A stretch of DNA of 36,326 nucleotides from Stramenopiles sp. TOSAG23-2 (taxonomy: Eukaryota; Sar): assembly GCA_900128395.1 (NCBI GenBank), contig LT649330.1:1-36326 (forward strand). Reading direction: 5' to 3'. Shown piece by piece: positions 25,459 to 35,877 of the stretch. Each line of letters begins with the position of its first letter. Within the stretch, counting starts at the first letter, position 1. The notes under the pieces are model-generated. The model did no database searches. It was not told where the DNA came from and saw nothing but the letters and a program-made list of their open reading frames with translations. The position numbers and the translations under genes were made by a program.

Positions 25459-25777
25459 GGTGTTATCTATTATTATACGATGAATCTGCGTCTCTCTAAT
25501 CGATGTAATATGTAGCAAATCTTTTTCCTACCGATTTTGTCAGAAATACAACACGCATATATGATGTGATATTACAAAGTATAAGTAGTCGTCTGGCTCA
25601 GTCTATCCTTTATTGATCTCTTTGATTTTTTATTATCTTTCTTCTTTTTTTGTATTTATTGTTGCGTTGCTGTTGTTGACCTCTTGAAGATGATGTGATA
25701 GTATCCTAAATGTACCTGGTAGAATATAGATACGGAGAACGAAATGTGTTTTTTGAAAAAAAAAATGATATAATTAA
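25459..25777. other. Spacer, no gene
   Basis: No supported gene or RNA. It ends at the TTAA that borders the inverted-repeat element. Confidence 0.45.
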
Positions 25778-26495
25778 AGCCCGTTCATAGCCATAGTCCT
25801 GTGTGTTAAATGTGTGTTAAATTTAGTGCATCCTACGCAAAACTTAAAATTTATAACCAAGGACAATAGGAATTTACACGCTTGTGTATCCTTGTGAAAA
25901 AAACAACAATTTAAAACTAAGGACAATGGAAAACCATAGTCCTGTGTGTTAAATGTGTGTTAAATTTAGTGCATCCTACGCAAAACTTAAAATTTATAAC
26001 CAAGGACAATAGGAATTTACACGCTTGTGTATCCTTGTGAAAAAAACAACAATTTAAAACTAAGGACAATGGAAAAATAGTATTTTAGCAAATTGTTGAA
26101 ATGGACAAAATTTGAAGCCCATCATATTTTAAGTACAAAAATTATTGTATTCTATTAAGTGACATATAGGCTCATAGCTAGAAACACGCTAGGATTTTTG
26201 CCTTATATTTTTATCCCAGGTTTACAGTTAGGGTTATATACATTGTCTAATTATCAATTATAATACGTTGTAATAATATCTTCATGAAAATATTTATTGC
26301 CATAATATATATACACAGTATCACATATACCGCAAATTTAAATCAGAATGGGCACTTCGGGAGTATAGGTGCATTTTTTAGCCAATTTTACGGTAAATGT
26401 GGTGTTTTTTGTCCCCATTGTCCTTAGTTATAAATTTTAAGTTTTGCGTAGGATGCACTAAATTTAACACACAGGACTATGGCTATGAACGGGCT
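25778..26495. mobile_element. TTAA-flanked terminal-inverted-repeat element, 718 bp
   Basis: The left end AGCCCGTTCATAGCCATAG (from 25778) and the right end (to 26495) are inverted repeats of about 80-95 bp, differing by an 11-bp insertion and one or two substitutions. The element is flanked on both sides by TTAA (25774-25777 and 26496-26499). That target is typical of piggyBac-type transposition, though the terminus does not begin with the usual CCC. The interior has no open frame, so it is non-autonomous. The left arm contains an exact 143-bp tandem duplication (25791-25933 and 25934-26076). Confidence 0.8.
25791..26076 (+). repeat. Exact tandem duplication, 2 x 143 bp, in element left arm
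   Basis: Positions 25791-25933 repeat at 25934-26076 without visible mismatch. The unit covers most of the left inverted-repeat arm plus adjacent interior. It is the longest of the exact duplications in this window and the only one inside a mobile element. Confidence 0.9.
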
Positions 26496-26499
26496 TTAA

Positions 26500-26830
26500 C
26501 TAGATTAACGCATCTATAATACTGTATATTATCCAGCTATCCTTGTTTCGTTAGAATATTTTTTTTATACTAAATTGATACCTATTCGAAAATTAAGGGA
26601 ATTAAAATCTGAGTTTGTGTCAATGATGCCTGAACCATGCCAGCATGCCTGAACGTTATAATAATAAATAATTTAAATTGCGCAAAAACATTATATACAG
26701 TATTTTTTCAGCAATACAATACATGTACATGAATACAACACATAATATATCGATATCTAGGGCATACATTCCACTTCATTAGTGACAGTTTGTATATATA
26801 TATAGCAAAATAAAATAAATATTAAACATA
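26500..26830. other. Spacer upstream of ankyrin gene
   Basis: No gene seen. Promoter elements are not recognisable by eye; a (TA)n stretch lies near 26793-26804. Confidence 0.45.
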
Positions 26831-27403
26831 ATGCCATCATCAATAGCAAATCGAAGGCGATTGTCACCACATTGGTCAGCTTGTCATAATAATAATATCA
26901 AATTAGTGAAAAATTGGTTGCGAAAACTTAGAGCAAAAGATAAGTTAGCTCCAGGAATAGATCAAATAGATATATATTCAAACTATACACCATTAATGTT
27001 AGCATGTGGTGCAAATAACTTAGATATAATTAAAGAATTAATAAATGCGGGTGCTAATGTTATGGCTGGAAATGATAATAATTTGACACCTGCTCATATA
27101 TGTGCTAAAAATGGGTATAAAAAAGCATTAGGAATTTTAATTAAGCAAAATTCTGAAGTATTGTATCAAAAAACAATTAAAGAATTATCTCCTCTCCATT
27201 TTGCGGGTGAATCCAATCGAATTAAAACAGTGAAATTTATGTTTGAAAAAGATACATCTGAAACATTTGATTTAGTAAAAGTCCTCGGTACAGAGGGTTT
27301 AAGTTATTCAAATAAAATTATGGTATTAATTGAACAAGCTGAAAAACGGCACAAAGATAAAGAATTTTCCGTACAAGCAGCAAAAATGAAAGCTAATTGG
27401 TAA
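26831..27403 (+). CDS. Ankyrin-repeat protein, 190 aa
   Basis: Starts at the ATG at 26831. About four ankyrin repeats are visible. The clearest are YTPLMLACGANNLDIIKELI and LTPAHICAKNGYKKALGILI, each with the TPLH-like turn and the following helix pair. An N-terminal repeat (SPHWSACHNNNIKLVKNWL) and a later one (LSPLHFAGESNRIKTVKFMF) flank them. There is no other domain, signal peptide or membrane segment. Ankyrin arrays bind partner proteins, and a cytosolic adaptor role is inferred. The last 12 codons lie inside the 116-bp duplication, but the stop in the first copy is intact. Confidence 0.85.
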   Translation: MPSSIANRRRLSPHWSACHNNNIKLVKNWLRKLRAKDKLAPGIDQIDIYSNYTPLMLACGANNLDIIKELINAGANVMAGNDNNLTPAHICAKNGYKKALGILIKQNSEVLYQKTIKELSPLHFAGESNRIKTVKFMFEKDTSETFDLVKVLGTEGLSYSNKIMVLIEQAEKRHKDKEFSVQAAKMKANW

Positions 27404-27598
27404 AAAATATTCATTAAATGTAAAATATAAAAATAAGAAACACACAAAAATGTAAAACAAAAATATACGTATATATATATACTTCCGTACAAGCAGCAAA
27501 AATGAAAGCTAATTGGTAAAAAATATTCATTAAATGTAAAATATAAAAATAAGAAACACACAAAAATGTAAAACAAAAATATACGTATATATATATAC
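27367..27598 (+). repeat. Exact tandem duplication, 2 x 116 bp, at ankyrin 3' end
   Basis: Positions 27367-27482 repeat at 27483-27598. The unit is the last 12 codons, stop and 3' flank of the ankyrin gene; the second copy is untranslated. The rest of the spacer to 27728 is TACGA-rich and shows no gene. Confidence 0.9.
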
Positions 27599-27728
27599 TT
27601 TGTACGACTCGTACGAGTATTATATTCGTATAAAATATACGAAGTACTCTCGTAATATATAATATTTTAATATATTCTAGAATGAGATACACGTGTCGTA
27701 TGATACAGCTACAACAGACGCACACACA

Positions 27729-29177
27729 CTACAAATAATATTCTCTTCTTCTTCGCCTATTTCTTCTTCTACCCTCTCGTCGAACTGGCATCCAAGAATT
27801 TGGTATGTTACGCTGAACAATAGACAGATCAACTTGCTTGCATCCTCGCAGGTTTAAATGCTTAAAATTCAAATGGCCAATACTGTTCACGATGCCATCT
27901 GTGGTTAATAATAGACATGATTCTGCTATCAATACTTGTAAATACCTCAACTTAGATAATGAATATAATGCATTGTCAGATAATTTTGCATATGAGACAT
28001 CGATTAGTTTTAAACTTTTGCAATTTTCTACAAAGATTGACATTGTATTGTCACTCATCAAGGCTCCCAAATCTCGCAAAATTAATTGTTCCAGTTTGCA
28101 ACATGTTTTTCCAACATTTAACAAATGTCCGTGGACACAAGCACGTTTTAAGCCAGATAGATTTAATGATTTTAAATTTGTTAACCTATTGCTGATGATA
28201 GACAGAGCATCATCATCCATTGCTGTGCAGTTGCTTATATCCAATGATTCTACCATGTCATGATTTTCTATTGACATTAATATTGATGATGTTAAACGTA
28301 CACACTCGCTGAGGACTAACTTTTTTAAATGCATCGATTTTTTTAAAAGCGGCGATAATCCATCATTACTAATTAATGAACATCCGCTTAAATTTAATGT
28401 AGTAATTAAATTTGATTCAGTAGAAAATTTCTCATTTAACAATATTAAATGGCGGTTTTTAATTGATGCATTTGATAATCGAAAATCTAATAAACGAATA
28501 TTTGTATAATTTAACAGTGAAACATTTTCATCTGATGCTATCAAAGACTGCTCATCATGTTGTTTTGACAAAAATTGAGACGTAAACCACATACTACCTT
28601 TTGGTGAGGTTAAATCTCCATTGTAATTTATATATTTAACATCTTCCAAACTTTGGTTCCAAATTTTACAAACGCAAGCAATATTTATACAATAAATCGC
28701 TTCGGAGAGGGATAATGAAACATTTCTATTTCGGCTCTCGAGATTATAATTATCTTTCATCAGTTTATTGCTGTATTTTTTCACTAAATCATATGAGAAA
28801 GGAATCATGACTAAATTTGTAATTGAACGAATTTTAAGTCCAATCTCAAAATTATTCATATTATTACTATTATTATTATTGTTTTTTCCGCCTCCTCCTT
28901 CTTGATTATCATTATATGCAACTTTACTTTCATTTGTAATACCACTACGCAGTAATGTACTACCAATAAATGCACTTGGTATGACAAGACGCACTTGATC
29001 AGCGTATAATAAAATATCAAATAATATTTCTATTGGCAATTCTTTTATGAAAGTGTTAAATGTAGATTCTTCTTCAATATCTTTTTCCTCAAAATTATTA
29101 TTATCACTATTCATTTTTTCCATAGTACCATTCAAATCATTATCTTTTGCTATCCGTCGCGACATTTTCCCACCCAT
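27729..29177 (-). CDS. F-box / leucine-rich-repeat protein, 482 aa
   Basis: F-box proteins recruit substrates to SCF (Skp1-Cullin-F-box) ubiquitin ligases; the LRRs bind the substrate. An F-box start is visible at about 44-64 (IKELPIEILFDILLYADQVRL). The typical second half (ACVCKIWNQSLEDV) appears only at about 167-180. About 95 residues separate the halves, including a Gly/Asn-rich low-complexity run near 93-109. From about 210 to 455 there are cysteine-containing LRRs of the AMN1/FBXL type, such as ITTLNLSGCSLISNDGL, LKSLNLSGLKR and FKHLNLRGCKQVD. The C-terminus is Arg-rich (RREGRRRNRRRRREYYL). The ATG at 29177 is used; Met5 is also possible. Confidence 0.85.
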   Translation of the reverse strand: MGGKMSRRIAKDNDLNGTMEKMNSDNNNFEEKDIEEESTFNTFIKELPIEILFDILLYADQVRLVIPSAFIGSTLLRSGITNESKVAYNDNQEGGGGKNNNNNSNNMNNFEIGLKIRSITNLVMIPFSYDLVKKYSNKLMKDNYNLESRNRNVSLSLSEAIYCINIACVCKIWNQSLEDVKYINYNGDLTSPKGSMWFTSQFLSKQHDEQSLIASDENVSLLNYTNIRLLDFRLSNASIKNRHLILLNEKFSTESNLITTLNLSGCSLISNDGLSPLLKKSMHLKKLVLSECVRLTSSILMSIENHDMVESLDISNCTAMDDDALSIISNRLTNLKSLNLSGLKRACVHGHLLNVGKTCCKLEQLILRDLGALMSDNTMSIFVENCKSLKLIDVSYAKLSDNALYSLSKLRYLQVLIAESCLLLTTDGIVNSIGHLNFKHLNLRGCKQVDLSIVQRNIPNSWMPVRREGRRRNRRRRREYYL

Positions 29178-29627
29178 CTTTTTTTATAATAATTTACTTC
29201 TTTTTTTTTTTTTTTAACAAACACGTTTCTGTTTTATATATTTATATCTATCATGTATATATATGGTAACCTATATATCATACGAGGATATTATATCTCT
29301 TCTATATTACATTTTCGTGCATAAATATAAAGATTCTTCTTCACATCATTATTGGGGCTCTTCTTGTCATATTTTGTGTTTTGTATTATATTGTACTTAT
29401 TACAGTACCAAAAATAATCACCTATATCATCGCCATTTTCACATTTTTCAAATAGTATATATATATTAGATATACAATGATGTCTAAAATATGAAATAGC
29501 AACAATACAAAAAGATGTAAATGTAAAAAAACATTTTTTCATACACTTTTATCATCAACATCAACTTTATGAGACGCGCTATGTGTATTACATCTACCTT
29601 TATTTACACTAACGATATATAGCACAT
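29178..29627. other. Spacer, no gene
   Basis: Short AT-rich frames occur on both strands but none looks like protein. A poly-A/T tract lies just upstream of the F-box gene start (29201-29215). Confidence 0.5.
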
Positions 29628-30476
29628 TTAGCTAAAACTGAGAATGCATCTCCATCCACGAAAACCGTTATTTGAAACTAATTTCTGTGTTCTCCTAAAT
29701 TCAGTACCATATAAATGACTCAAATAGACACTGATGTTTCCAGGCACATTGACTATTGTATCTTCCCCACAATAATTCAATTGTTTAAATGGTTTTAATA
29801 CTGATGCTGGCACATCACGTTTATATCGATCTCGTACAAAGCCAATATTTTGTACCATTTTTATCTTCCCCCAGTACGTTTTTTCTTTATGTGCATAAAA
29901 ATCGATATTATATTCACCAGCTGGATATGCATCAATTATATTATCATTACCATTTTCTGTTAATGGCTTGAAAAATACTTTCATAGCTACAACACCAAAA
30001 TCATCTGGTATTTCAACTCTTATATTCAATTCCTTCGATTTTTCGATTAAAATTTTTTCTATATCTTCAAGATCGTCAGACATTATACATATATCATCAT
30101 CAATTTCCCAAGGCATAGGCTTCCCATTATCTCTATATGCCGCTAATGCAGATCCATAACATAACCAAGATTCAAAATTGTTATTTTTCAAAATTTGAAT
30201 AATGTCTTTCATTAAATTACATTGTCGATGAACCTGCACTTCAGTGCGATGACACCAGTTACCATTATACGACATGTTCATTCCATATATTAATCCAATA
30301 CAAGTTGCAACAATTCCAACCATAAAAAGTAATCTTAAATATGTATTTTGATTCTTTACAAAATCAGTTGAAATATATTTTCCAACATCATTATCGTCAG
30401 CAGCCTCTACATCTTTTTGGTCGTTGTAATTATTTTTATCTTTATTATTACGTTGTCTTCTTTTCATATTCGACAT
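29628..30476 (-). CDS. LicD-family type II membrane protein, 282 aa
   Basis: The LicD/fukutin family uses a nucleotidyltransferase-like fold to transfer phosphoryl-containing groups (phosphocholine in bacteria, ribitol phosphate in FKTN/FKRP) to glycans. The protein has a polar cytosolic N-terminus, one signal anchor (about 47-66) and then a luminal domain, as expected for a Golgi/ER enzyme. Key motifs are seen: WLCYGSALAAYRD (104-116) and PWEIDDDI (122-129), the latter carrying the metal-binding acidic residues. A later IDFYAHKE and the end (SHLYGTEFRRTQKLVSNN) also fit. The ATG at 30476 is the first real ATG; the frame extends to a TTG at 30542. The acceptor and transferred group cannot be read from sequence. 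Confidence 0.8.
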   Translation of the reverse strand: MSNMKRRQRNNKDKNNYNDQKDVEAADDNDVGKYISTDFVKNQNTYLRLLFMVGIVATCIGLIYGMNMSYNGNWCHRTEVQVHRQCNLMKDIIQILKNNNFESWLCYGSALAAYRDNGKPMPWEIDDDICIMSDDLEDIEKILIEKSKELNIRVEIPDDFGVVAMKVFFKPLTENGNDNIIDAYPAGEYNIDFYAHKEKTYWGKIKMVQNIGFVRDRYKRDVPASVLKPFKQLNYCGEDTIVNVPGNISVYLSHLYGTEFRRTQKLVSNNGFRGWRCILSFS

Positions 30477-31011
30477 TTTAAAAGAAGCTTTCTCTTTTTT
30501 TAATAAAAAAATATATATGAATCCTCTTTCTATATTTATCAAATTAATAGATGGGTGAATATGTATTCAACGGTGTTTTTATTTTACTTTTTATTAATAT
30601 TCTTGATTGTTTGGTATGTGCGTAATGCAACTTGAATAATAACAAACTACTTAGTGCCTTATAAAAAAATAATAATAATGGCAAAATGTATTGTATGTAT
30701 GTTAAATGTATACAATCATTTTTTTAAGGTTGGATTATTGGTGGAAGCCCTGTTATATTCGTATGTGCTACCAGGTATAATATTTATTGAAAAAAATGAA
30801 TTATTGAAAATTTATTAAATGTGATTATGACACACCCACACTCCTCACTCTCTTTCAAGCTAAATCCTCCAAACATCTTTTTATTTCTCTTTATATATAT
30901 CTTGTATTCTTTATATATTAATTTTTAAACATATATTCATGAATATATATGTTTTATTATTAAAATGCATTATTAAACATTTGCTACATTTGATGTATTG
31001 ATAATGTAAAA
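30477..31011. other. Spacer, no gene
   Basis: No supported gene. It lies between the LicD gene start and the 3' end of the inositol-3-phosphate synthase gene, both on the minus strand. Confidence 0.5.
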
Positions 31012-32679
31012 TTATTGAATTTTAACTCGGCTAGTATCACCTTTTGATTCTTCAATATTATTATTACCGAATTTACGTTTCTTTGCCAATTGAGTTGCTT
31101 TACTTCTTGCTACTTGTAATGCAATTTGACCAGCAGATTTCGTTCTGTTTTCCAACAACATGTAGTTTTCACTTGGTAAACCTATACATGCACGCATGAT
31201 ATTTGCAATAGCTTGTCTTTGTGGAAACAATGCATTGACAACAGGTGTGCCAGGTGGTACCATTGGTGCTTTCAAAAGAAAACTTAATAAGGAAAGTACA
31301 GAATGCATTTTTTCAAATTTAGCATTTTCAACATTTTCTTTCATTGAAATACGCTCGCTAAATTCTGCCAATACAATCAAATCCAAGATAAGCGGTGCAG
31401 CCAACAACGAATCCTCGCATGTATTATGCATGGAAATGGTATTTTTTCCACCCATGAAAATTTCACTGGTGTATTCATCCAATGCACGTTTGCTATCGCC
31501 AACATATGGAACGTATTTAATAACAACAGTATGATCTGGATGCTCACCAGGGGCAAACATGATGCCATTACTAGCAACCATGTCATCAACAACATTGCTT
31601 TTGGAGATTTCCTTTGAACGAAATTGCTTTGGTGCACTTAAATTTTTACCATCGTTATTACCAAGATGGTTGTAACTTACAATGCTTACCGGTTTGATAC
31701 CAGACGATACAAGGAAGTCAACAAGTACACTTTTCATTTTCGTTTGTCCAGATTTGAAATCATCACCACCAATGAAAATATTTTTCTCTTCTGCAAGTTC
31801 AACACATCCTGGGACAAATGTATTTTGTGGGGAACCATTGATGTACGTACATCCTTCTAAAATAGACGCAACGGCAAATAATGTTGATGGAGCAACTTCG
31901 CTATGTCCAGTTTTAATGGCAGCTAATAAATTTGCAGAGGTATCATTCACACCTTCAATAATATCAGCAAAACGTTCCGTATTTGCAGACCACAATACAA
32001 TGACTTTATCAAGTCCATTGGTAGATTTAAACGTACGGATATCGTTACGTAAATGGTCCATTTGTTCTTGAATGGAACCAGTCAAAACATTATCAGCACG
32101 ATCTTCTTGGTTTGCAGCAATGAAATCTTTGACATAAACGGATGGCATAGGTTTCAATTTTTGCAGGTGTGGATACAATTTTTTTTGTAAATCGTATTCA
32201 AATACACCAGCACGTTTCATAGCATCGCCTAAGTTCATAGATGAAATATCCCAACCACCAACAACAAGATCTTGTGGTGCTACTAATGGTACCATACTGT
32301 TCATTGGAACGAAGATATCATTGCCTTCTTGGTCAATGCCAAGTTTGCATGTGGAAGCTTGCGTGATTGAACCTAAGAAATCAGGTTTTCTCTCACCTTC
32401 TTTGGTATTCCATGTTATACCAAGTTTATGAGCAAGCAAACCACCAGTAACGGTGGTGCCGTTGTTACCGCCGAGGCCAACAATAAGTACACCAGTTTTT
32501 GGTACTTTCCTTTCCGTTTTAAAAACATATTCAGTTTTTTTTGGGCGAACGGTTAAACTTGTACCGTTGCGTATGACTTCAGAAGTTTCATACATGTAAT
32601 TTGATAATATTGCATCTTGCGTATAAGTAACCTTATCGCTTTCAACAACAAAAGTATCATTTGTAAATTGATAAGTCAT
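31012..32679 (-). CDS. INO1: Inositol-3-phosphate synthase, 555 aa
   Basis: Converts D-glucose 6-phosphate to 1D-myo-inositol 3-phosphate using NAD+, the first step of inositol, phosphoinositide and phytate synthesis; normally cytosolic. The NAD-binding GLGGNNGTT is at about 68-76. Family signatures follow: [93 protein letters not shown] and a C-terminal [18 protein letters not shown]. Length is slightly above the usual ~510-530 residues because of a Lys-rich C-terminal tail. ATG at 32679 in good register with family N-termini. Single exon. One of the best conserved genes in the window. Confidence 0.97.
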   Translation of the reverse strand: MTYQFTNDTFVVESDKVTYTQDAILSNYMYETSEVIRNGTSLTVRPKKTEYVFKTERKVPKTGVLIVGLGGNNGTTVTGGLLAHKLGITWNTKEGERKPDFLGSITQASTCKLGIDQEGNDIFVPMNSMVPLVAPQDLVVGGWDISSMNLGDAMKRAGVFEYDLQKKLYPHLQKLKPMPSVYVKDFIAANQEDRADNVLTGSIQEQMDHLRNDIRTFKSTNGLDKVIVLWSANTERFADIIEGVNDTSANLLAAIKTGHSEVAPSTLFAVASILEGCTYINGSPQNTFVPGCVELAEEKNIFIGGDDFKSGQTKMKSVLVDFLVSSGIKPVSIVSYNHLGNNDGKNLSAPKQFRSKEISKSNVVDDMVASNGIMFAPGEHPDHTVVIKYVPYVGDSKRALDEYTSEIFMGGKNTISMHNTCEDSLLAAPLILDLIVLAEFSERISMKENVENAKFEKMHSVLSLLSFLLKAPMVPPGTPVVNALFPQRQAIANIMRACIGLPSENYMLLENRTKSAGQIALQVARSKATQLAKKRKFGNNNIEESKGDTSRVKIQ

Positions 32680-33417
32680 ATTTTGTAATTTGTTTGTTTT
32701 TTGAGCTATATGCTAAAGAATATGATCGCAGTTGCCGTCTTCGTAGACCCCTGCAGATTGATTTTTATTACCCGTGGTTGTTTTGATAGTCTTGTGCGGT
32801 GACAAGACAAAGTTCACAGGTTTATATTATAATTATTTGATTTTTTAACTTTGTTTGTTGTTAATTTTGTTTAGTTTTAATCTATCTCTTTCTGTTTGTG
32901 CGTTTGATATTCAACCTTTCCTAAATCTCTAATTAATATATATATGTGCATATTGAGAAGAAGAAATTTATGCAACTCCAGGCCTTACCAGGTACCATGT
33001 AGCAGGCCCTAAGTTTGGACTAAGGCAGGCACACCAGCACACTATAATAAAAAATAATTGATGGTTATAAAGGCCGAAGGAAGATTTCCGTCCAGGATTT
33101 CTCATCATGCTGAAATACATGCAAATACGTGTTATTTAATATTGTGTGACGAAGCAATGTGGCCTGGAAAATTCTTGAAGAAAAAATCAGCAAAACCTTA
33201 AAATTGGTGCTTTATTATCTTTGTCCAATATACACCCATATACTGGCATATATACATTTATTGAATATTTAACTATCATTCTTTTCGGCACTTCGCGGCG
33301 TTCGAACATGTCGAAAGTAAAAAAGAAACAAACAAACAACATTCTACAAGAAATTTAATTCTCTTGTTTCTATAATATATATATATATATATTGTAAGTG
33401 TGTGTGTGAAGTACGCG
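32680..33417. other. Divergent spacer between INO1 and LMF genes
   Basis: This 738-bp region should hold both promoters. It is less AT-rich than most spacers around 32710-32815 and 32970-33180. I see no tRNA, snRNA or coding frame. A (TA)n run of about 22 bp lies at 33370-33393, just upstream of the LMF start. Confidence 0.5.
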
Positions 33418-35877
33418 ATGCCAAAAAGCAAAAGGGAATCATCCAGGGTAAGACGAAAGCCGGAACGTTTATCAATATCAAAGCCGGAACAATTATCAAA
33501 ACGTAAAATAATAATTGGATACTATTTGCGTTCATTATGGCTTACCAATTCGTTTGTTTTATTTTGTTTAGCATTTCAAATTCGTGAATTATTAGGTCCT
33601 AATGGTGTCTTGAGTGCAGAGAAATTAATGGAAAAAGTTAAATTTACTACTCCTAGTAATTCCATATATGAACAATTTTTGTTGTATCCAACAATTTTTT
33701 TATTTATTGGTATTTCAGATAATATTTTGTTATTAACTTGTATTATTGGTTCAATTTTATCATTTGTTGCTACCATTATTGGCGGAACGTTTGGAAAAAT
33801 AACATCCACGATTTCTGCATTTCTTTTATTATCGATTATTGTTGTTGGTGGGGATTTTTGTCAATTTCCATGGGACTTTTTACTGTTAGAAGCACATTTT
33901 ATCGCAGTTTTTCTACCAACAATCAAAAATATAAGAAATGGTATTGGCGCAACAAAGGAACCATCTGAAATACCATTGTTAGCTACACATTTCTTATTAT
34001 TTCGATTTATGTGGGCCATGGGTATTGAAAAATTACCATTTATTAATAATGAGAAAGAGTGGGAAGAGTTAACGTTTCTGCGTCGTTTTTATGAGACGGA
34101 ACAACCATTACCAACAGCAGCATCATGGTTATTAACGAAATTACCAATGGAATTTCATAAAGCTAGTGCACTATTTACATGGTTTGTTGAAATATTAATT
34201 CCATTGCTAATATTTTTATCTCCAAAATGGCAATATGTATCAGCGATTTTTCAATGTATTTTAATGATTGCTATACATATTGCTGGTAATTATGCGACGT
34301 TTCAAGTGATTAGTATTGTTTTAATGATACCATTGTTAACAGATTCGCATATATCAAAAAGTAATAATACAGATAGTAACGCAGAAGGAGATGAGGAAGA
34401 TACGACGACAAGTACAAGTAAAACTTTCCTTCGCATGATTTTTAATACAACATGTGATGCTGTATTGATTATTCATGGGACATTTGGTGTTTTTTATTTA
34501 ATTCGAATATTTGAACCTTCAGGCTTAGCTTATTTAGGCAATGCAAATTGGTTATATTCCAGCAATATTACTAGTAGTATAGAAGGTATTGAAAATACTA
34601 TAAAACAAATGGTAGTAAATTCAACATTTAATACTACATCTAATAATGATATAAATATACATGTAAATACGTTGATACCATCCATTGCGTTAAGTTTCAT
34701 GAAATTGTTGCATCCATTTCGTATCGTAAATCAATATGGTGGTATATTTCATGATACATTTGATCATGAAGGTCATGTTGCACTGGTCTTTCAAGGTTCA
34801 GCGGATGGTATTGTTTGGAAAGATTATACGTTGAAATATTCGATCCAACATGAAGCTTCATTTCCACAGTTTTTTGCTCCATGGATGCCACGTTTGGATC
34901 ATGCTGCATTTTATGAAGGTACTCGAGTGCCATTTTATTTCATTCAACCTAGTAATCCATTCTATCATCAAGGTAATTCATGGATGTTGAGTTTGGTAAA
35001 TATGTTGTTAAATGGAAATTCAAATGCGTTGCATTTTTTTTCTACAAATCCATTTGAACAACAGAATCCTTTGAATAGACCAAAATATGTCCGTGTAATG
35101 GCACGTAGTTATAAATTTTCAACATATGATGACTTGAAAAATAATAATAATTGGTTTAAAAAAATATCAGAACATGTACATTTACCAACAGTACAAAATT
35201 GTGGTGTATCAGAAAGCGCATGTGCCATGAAAAATTGTCGGTCTGTGTTGGAATATTACTTTCATTCCGATTATGATTATGTTCAACATGCTTTTAAAAC
35301 AGCGATGGAATCGTGTTTTGTACCGACCTTGTCTAACGAGAATTTGAATGCAATATGGCAGATTAATGAAATTGATGTATTATTAGCAACAGAACTTCTT
35401 CCACTTTCGTATCGTCGCACTATTTTAGATTGGATGAAAAGGAGATATTGTACAATAAATAATCGTAATAATTATGGCCTAGAAATGTGTCAAGCATTTA
35501 AAAATAACTCTGATCTAATACCTATTGATCTACGAACTATTGCAGTTTTAACTGAGTCTGAAATATTAATTGATGATACTGTTAAAAACCTTGTAAAACA
35601 ATACAACATTCAAAGACGACGATCAGTTGTAAAATTAGAAACATGCTTAAAGGATATATACACAGTGTTCCAGTCCGGTGATGCAAATGAAAATGGTTTA
35701 TTAGATTTTGAAGAAAGTGTTTTTATATTCGCAGCTGCTGGTACTAACAATCCAGACCTAATGGCAACTTATTTGTTTGAAAAATATAGTGATAAGCAGA
35801 TTAGGGATGGGATTACTTTTAAAAGTCTCTTGACGAATCATAGATTTCTGCAAGAACATTGTGATCAATTTCTATAA
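33418..35877 (+). CDS. Lipase maturation factor with C-terminal EF-hand, 819 aa
   Basis: Lipase maturation factors are polytopic ER proteins needed to fold secreted lipases (LMF1 in animals). The N-terminal half has about eight to ten hydrophobic segments. It includes the family stretch FRFMWAMGIEKL and WLLTKLPMEFHKASALFTWF. The luminal C-terminal domain has LHPFRIVNQYGGIF, WKDYTLKY, FAPWMPRLDHAAFYE and PKYVRVMARSYKFSTYDD, all characteristic of the family. Beyond the usual end is an extra ~220 residues ending in an EF-hand-like loop DANENGLLDFEE (about 755-766) with Asp, Asn, Asn, Gly and the final Glu in canonical places. The ATG at 33418 is the first; the frame opens upstream at a GTG. Intronless. 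Confidence 0.9.
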   Translation: MPKSKRESSRVRRKPERLSISKPEQLSKRKIIIGYYLRSLWLTNSFVLFCLAFQIRELLGPNGVLSAEKLMEKVKFTTPSNSIYEQFLLYPTIFLFIGISDNILLLTCIIGSILSFVATIIGGTFGKITSTISAFLLLSIIVVGGDFCQFPWDFLLLEAHFIAVFLPTIKNIRNGIGATKEPSEIPLLATHFLLFRFMWAMGIEKLPFINNEKEWEELTFLRRFYETEQPLPTAASWLLTKLPMEFHKASALFTWFVEILIPLLIFLSPKWQYVSAIFQCILMIAIHIAGNYATFQVISIVLMIPLLTDSHISKSNNTDSNAEGDEEDTTTSTSKTFLRMIFNTTCDAVLIIHGTFGVFYLIRIFEPSGLAYLGNANWLYSSNITSSIEGIENTIKQMVVNSTFNTTSNNDINIHVNTLIPSIALSFMKLLHPFRIVNQYGGIFHDTFDHEGHVALVFQGSADGIVWKDYTLKYSIQHEASFPQFFAPWMPRLDHAAFYEGTRVPFYFIQPSNPFYHQGNSWMLSLVNMLLNGNSNALHFFSTNPFEQQNPLNRPKYVRVMARSYKFSTYDDLKNNNNWFKKISEHVHLPTVQNCGVSESACAMKNCRSVLEYYFHSDYDYVQHAFKTAMESCFVPTLSNENLNAIWQINEIDVLLATELLPLSYRRTILDWMKRRYCTINNRNNYGLEMCQAFKNNSDLIPIDLRTIAVLTESEILIDDTVKNLVKQYNIQRRRSVVKLETCLKDIYTVFQSGDANENGLLDFEESVFIFAAAGTNNPDLMATYLFEKYSDKQIRDGITFKSLLTNHRFLQEHCDQFL

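Noticed and set aside
32960-33180. Relatively GC-rich, structured-looking patch considered as a small RNA gene
   Set aside because: I could not match it to tRNA, 5S, U-snRNA or SRP signatures and found no box motifs or terminator. Covariance-model search would be needed.
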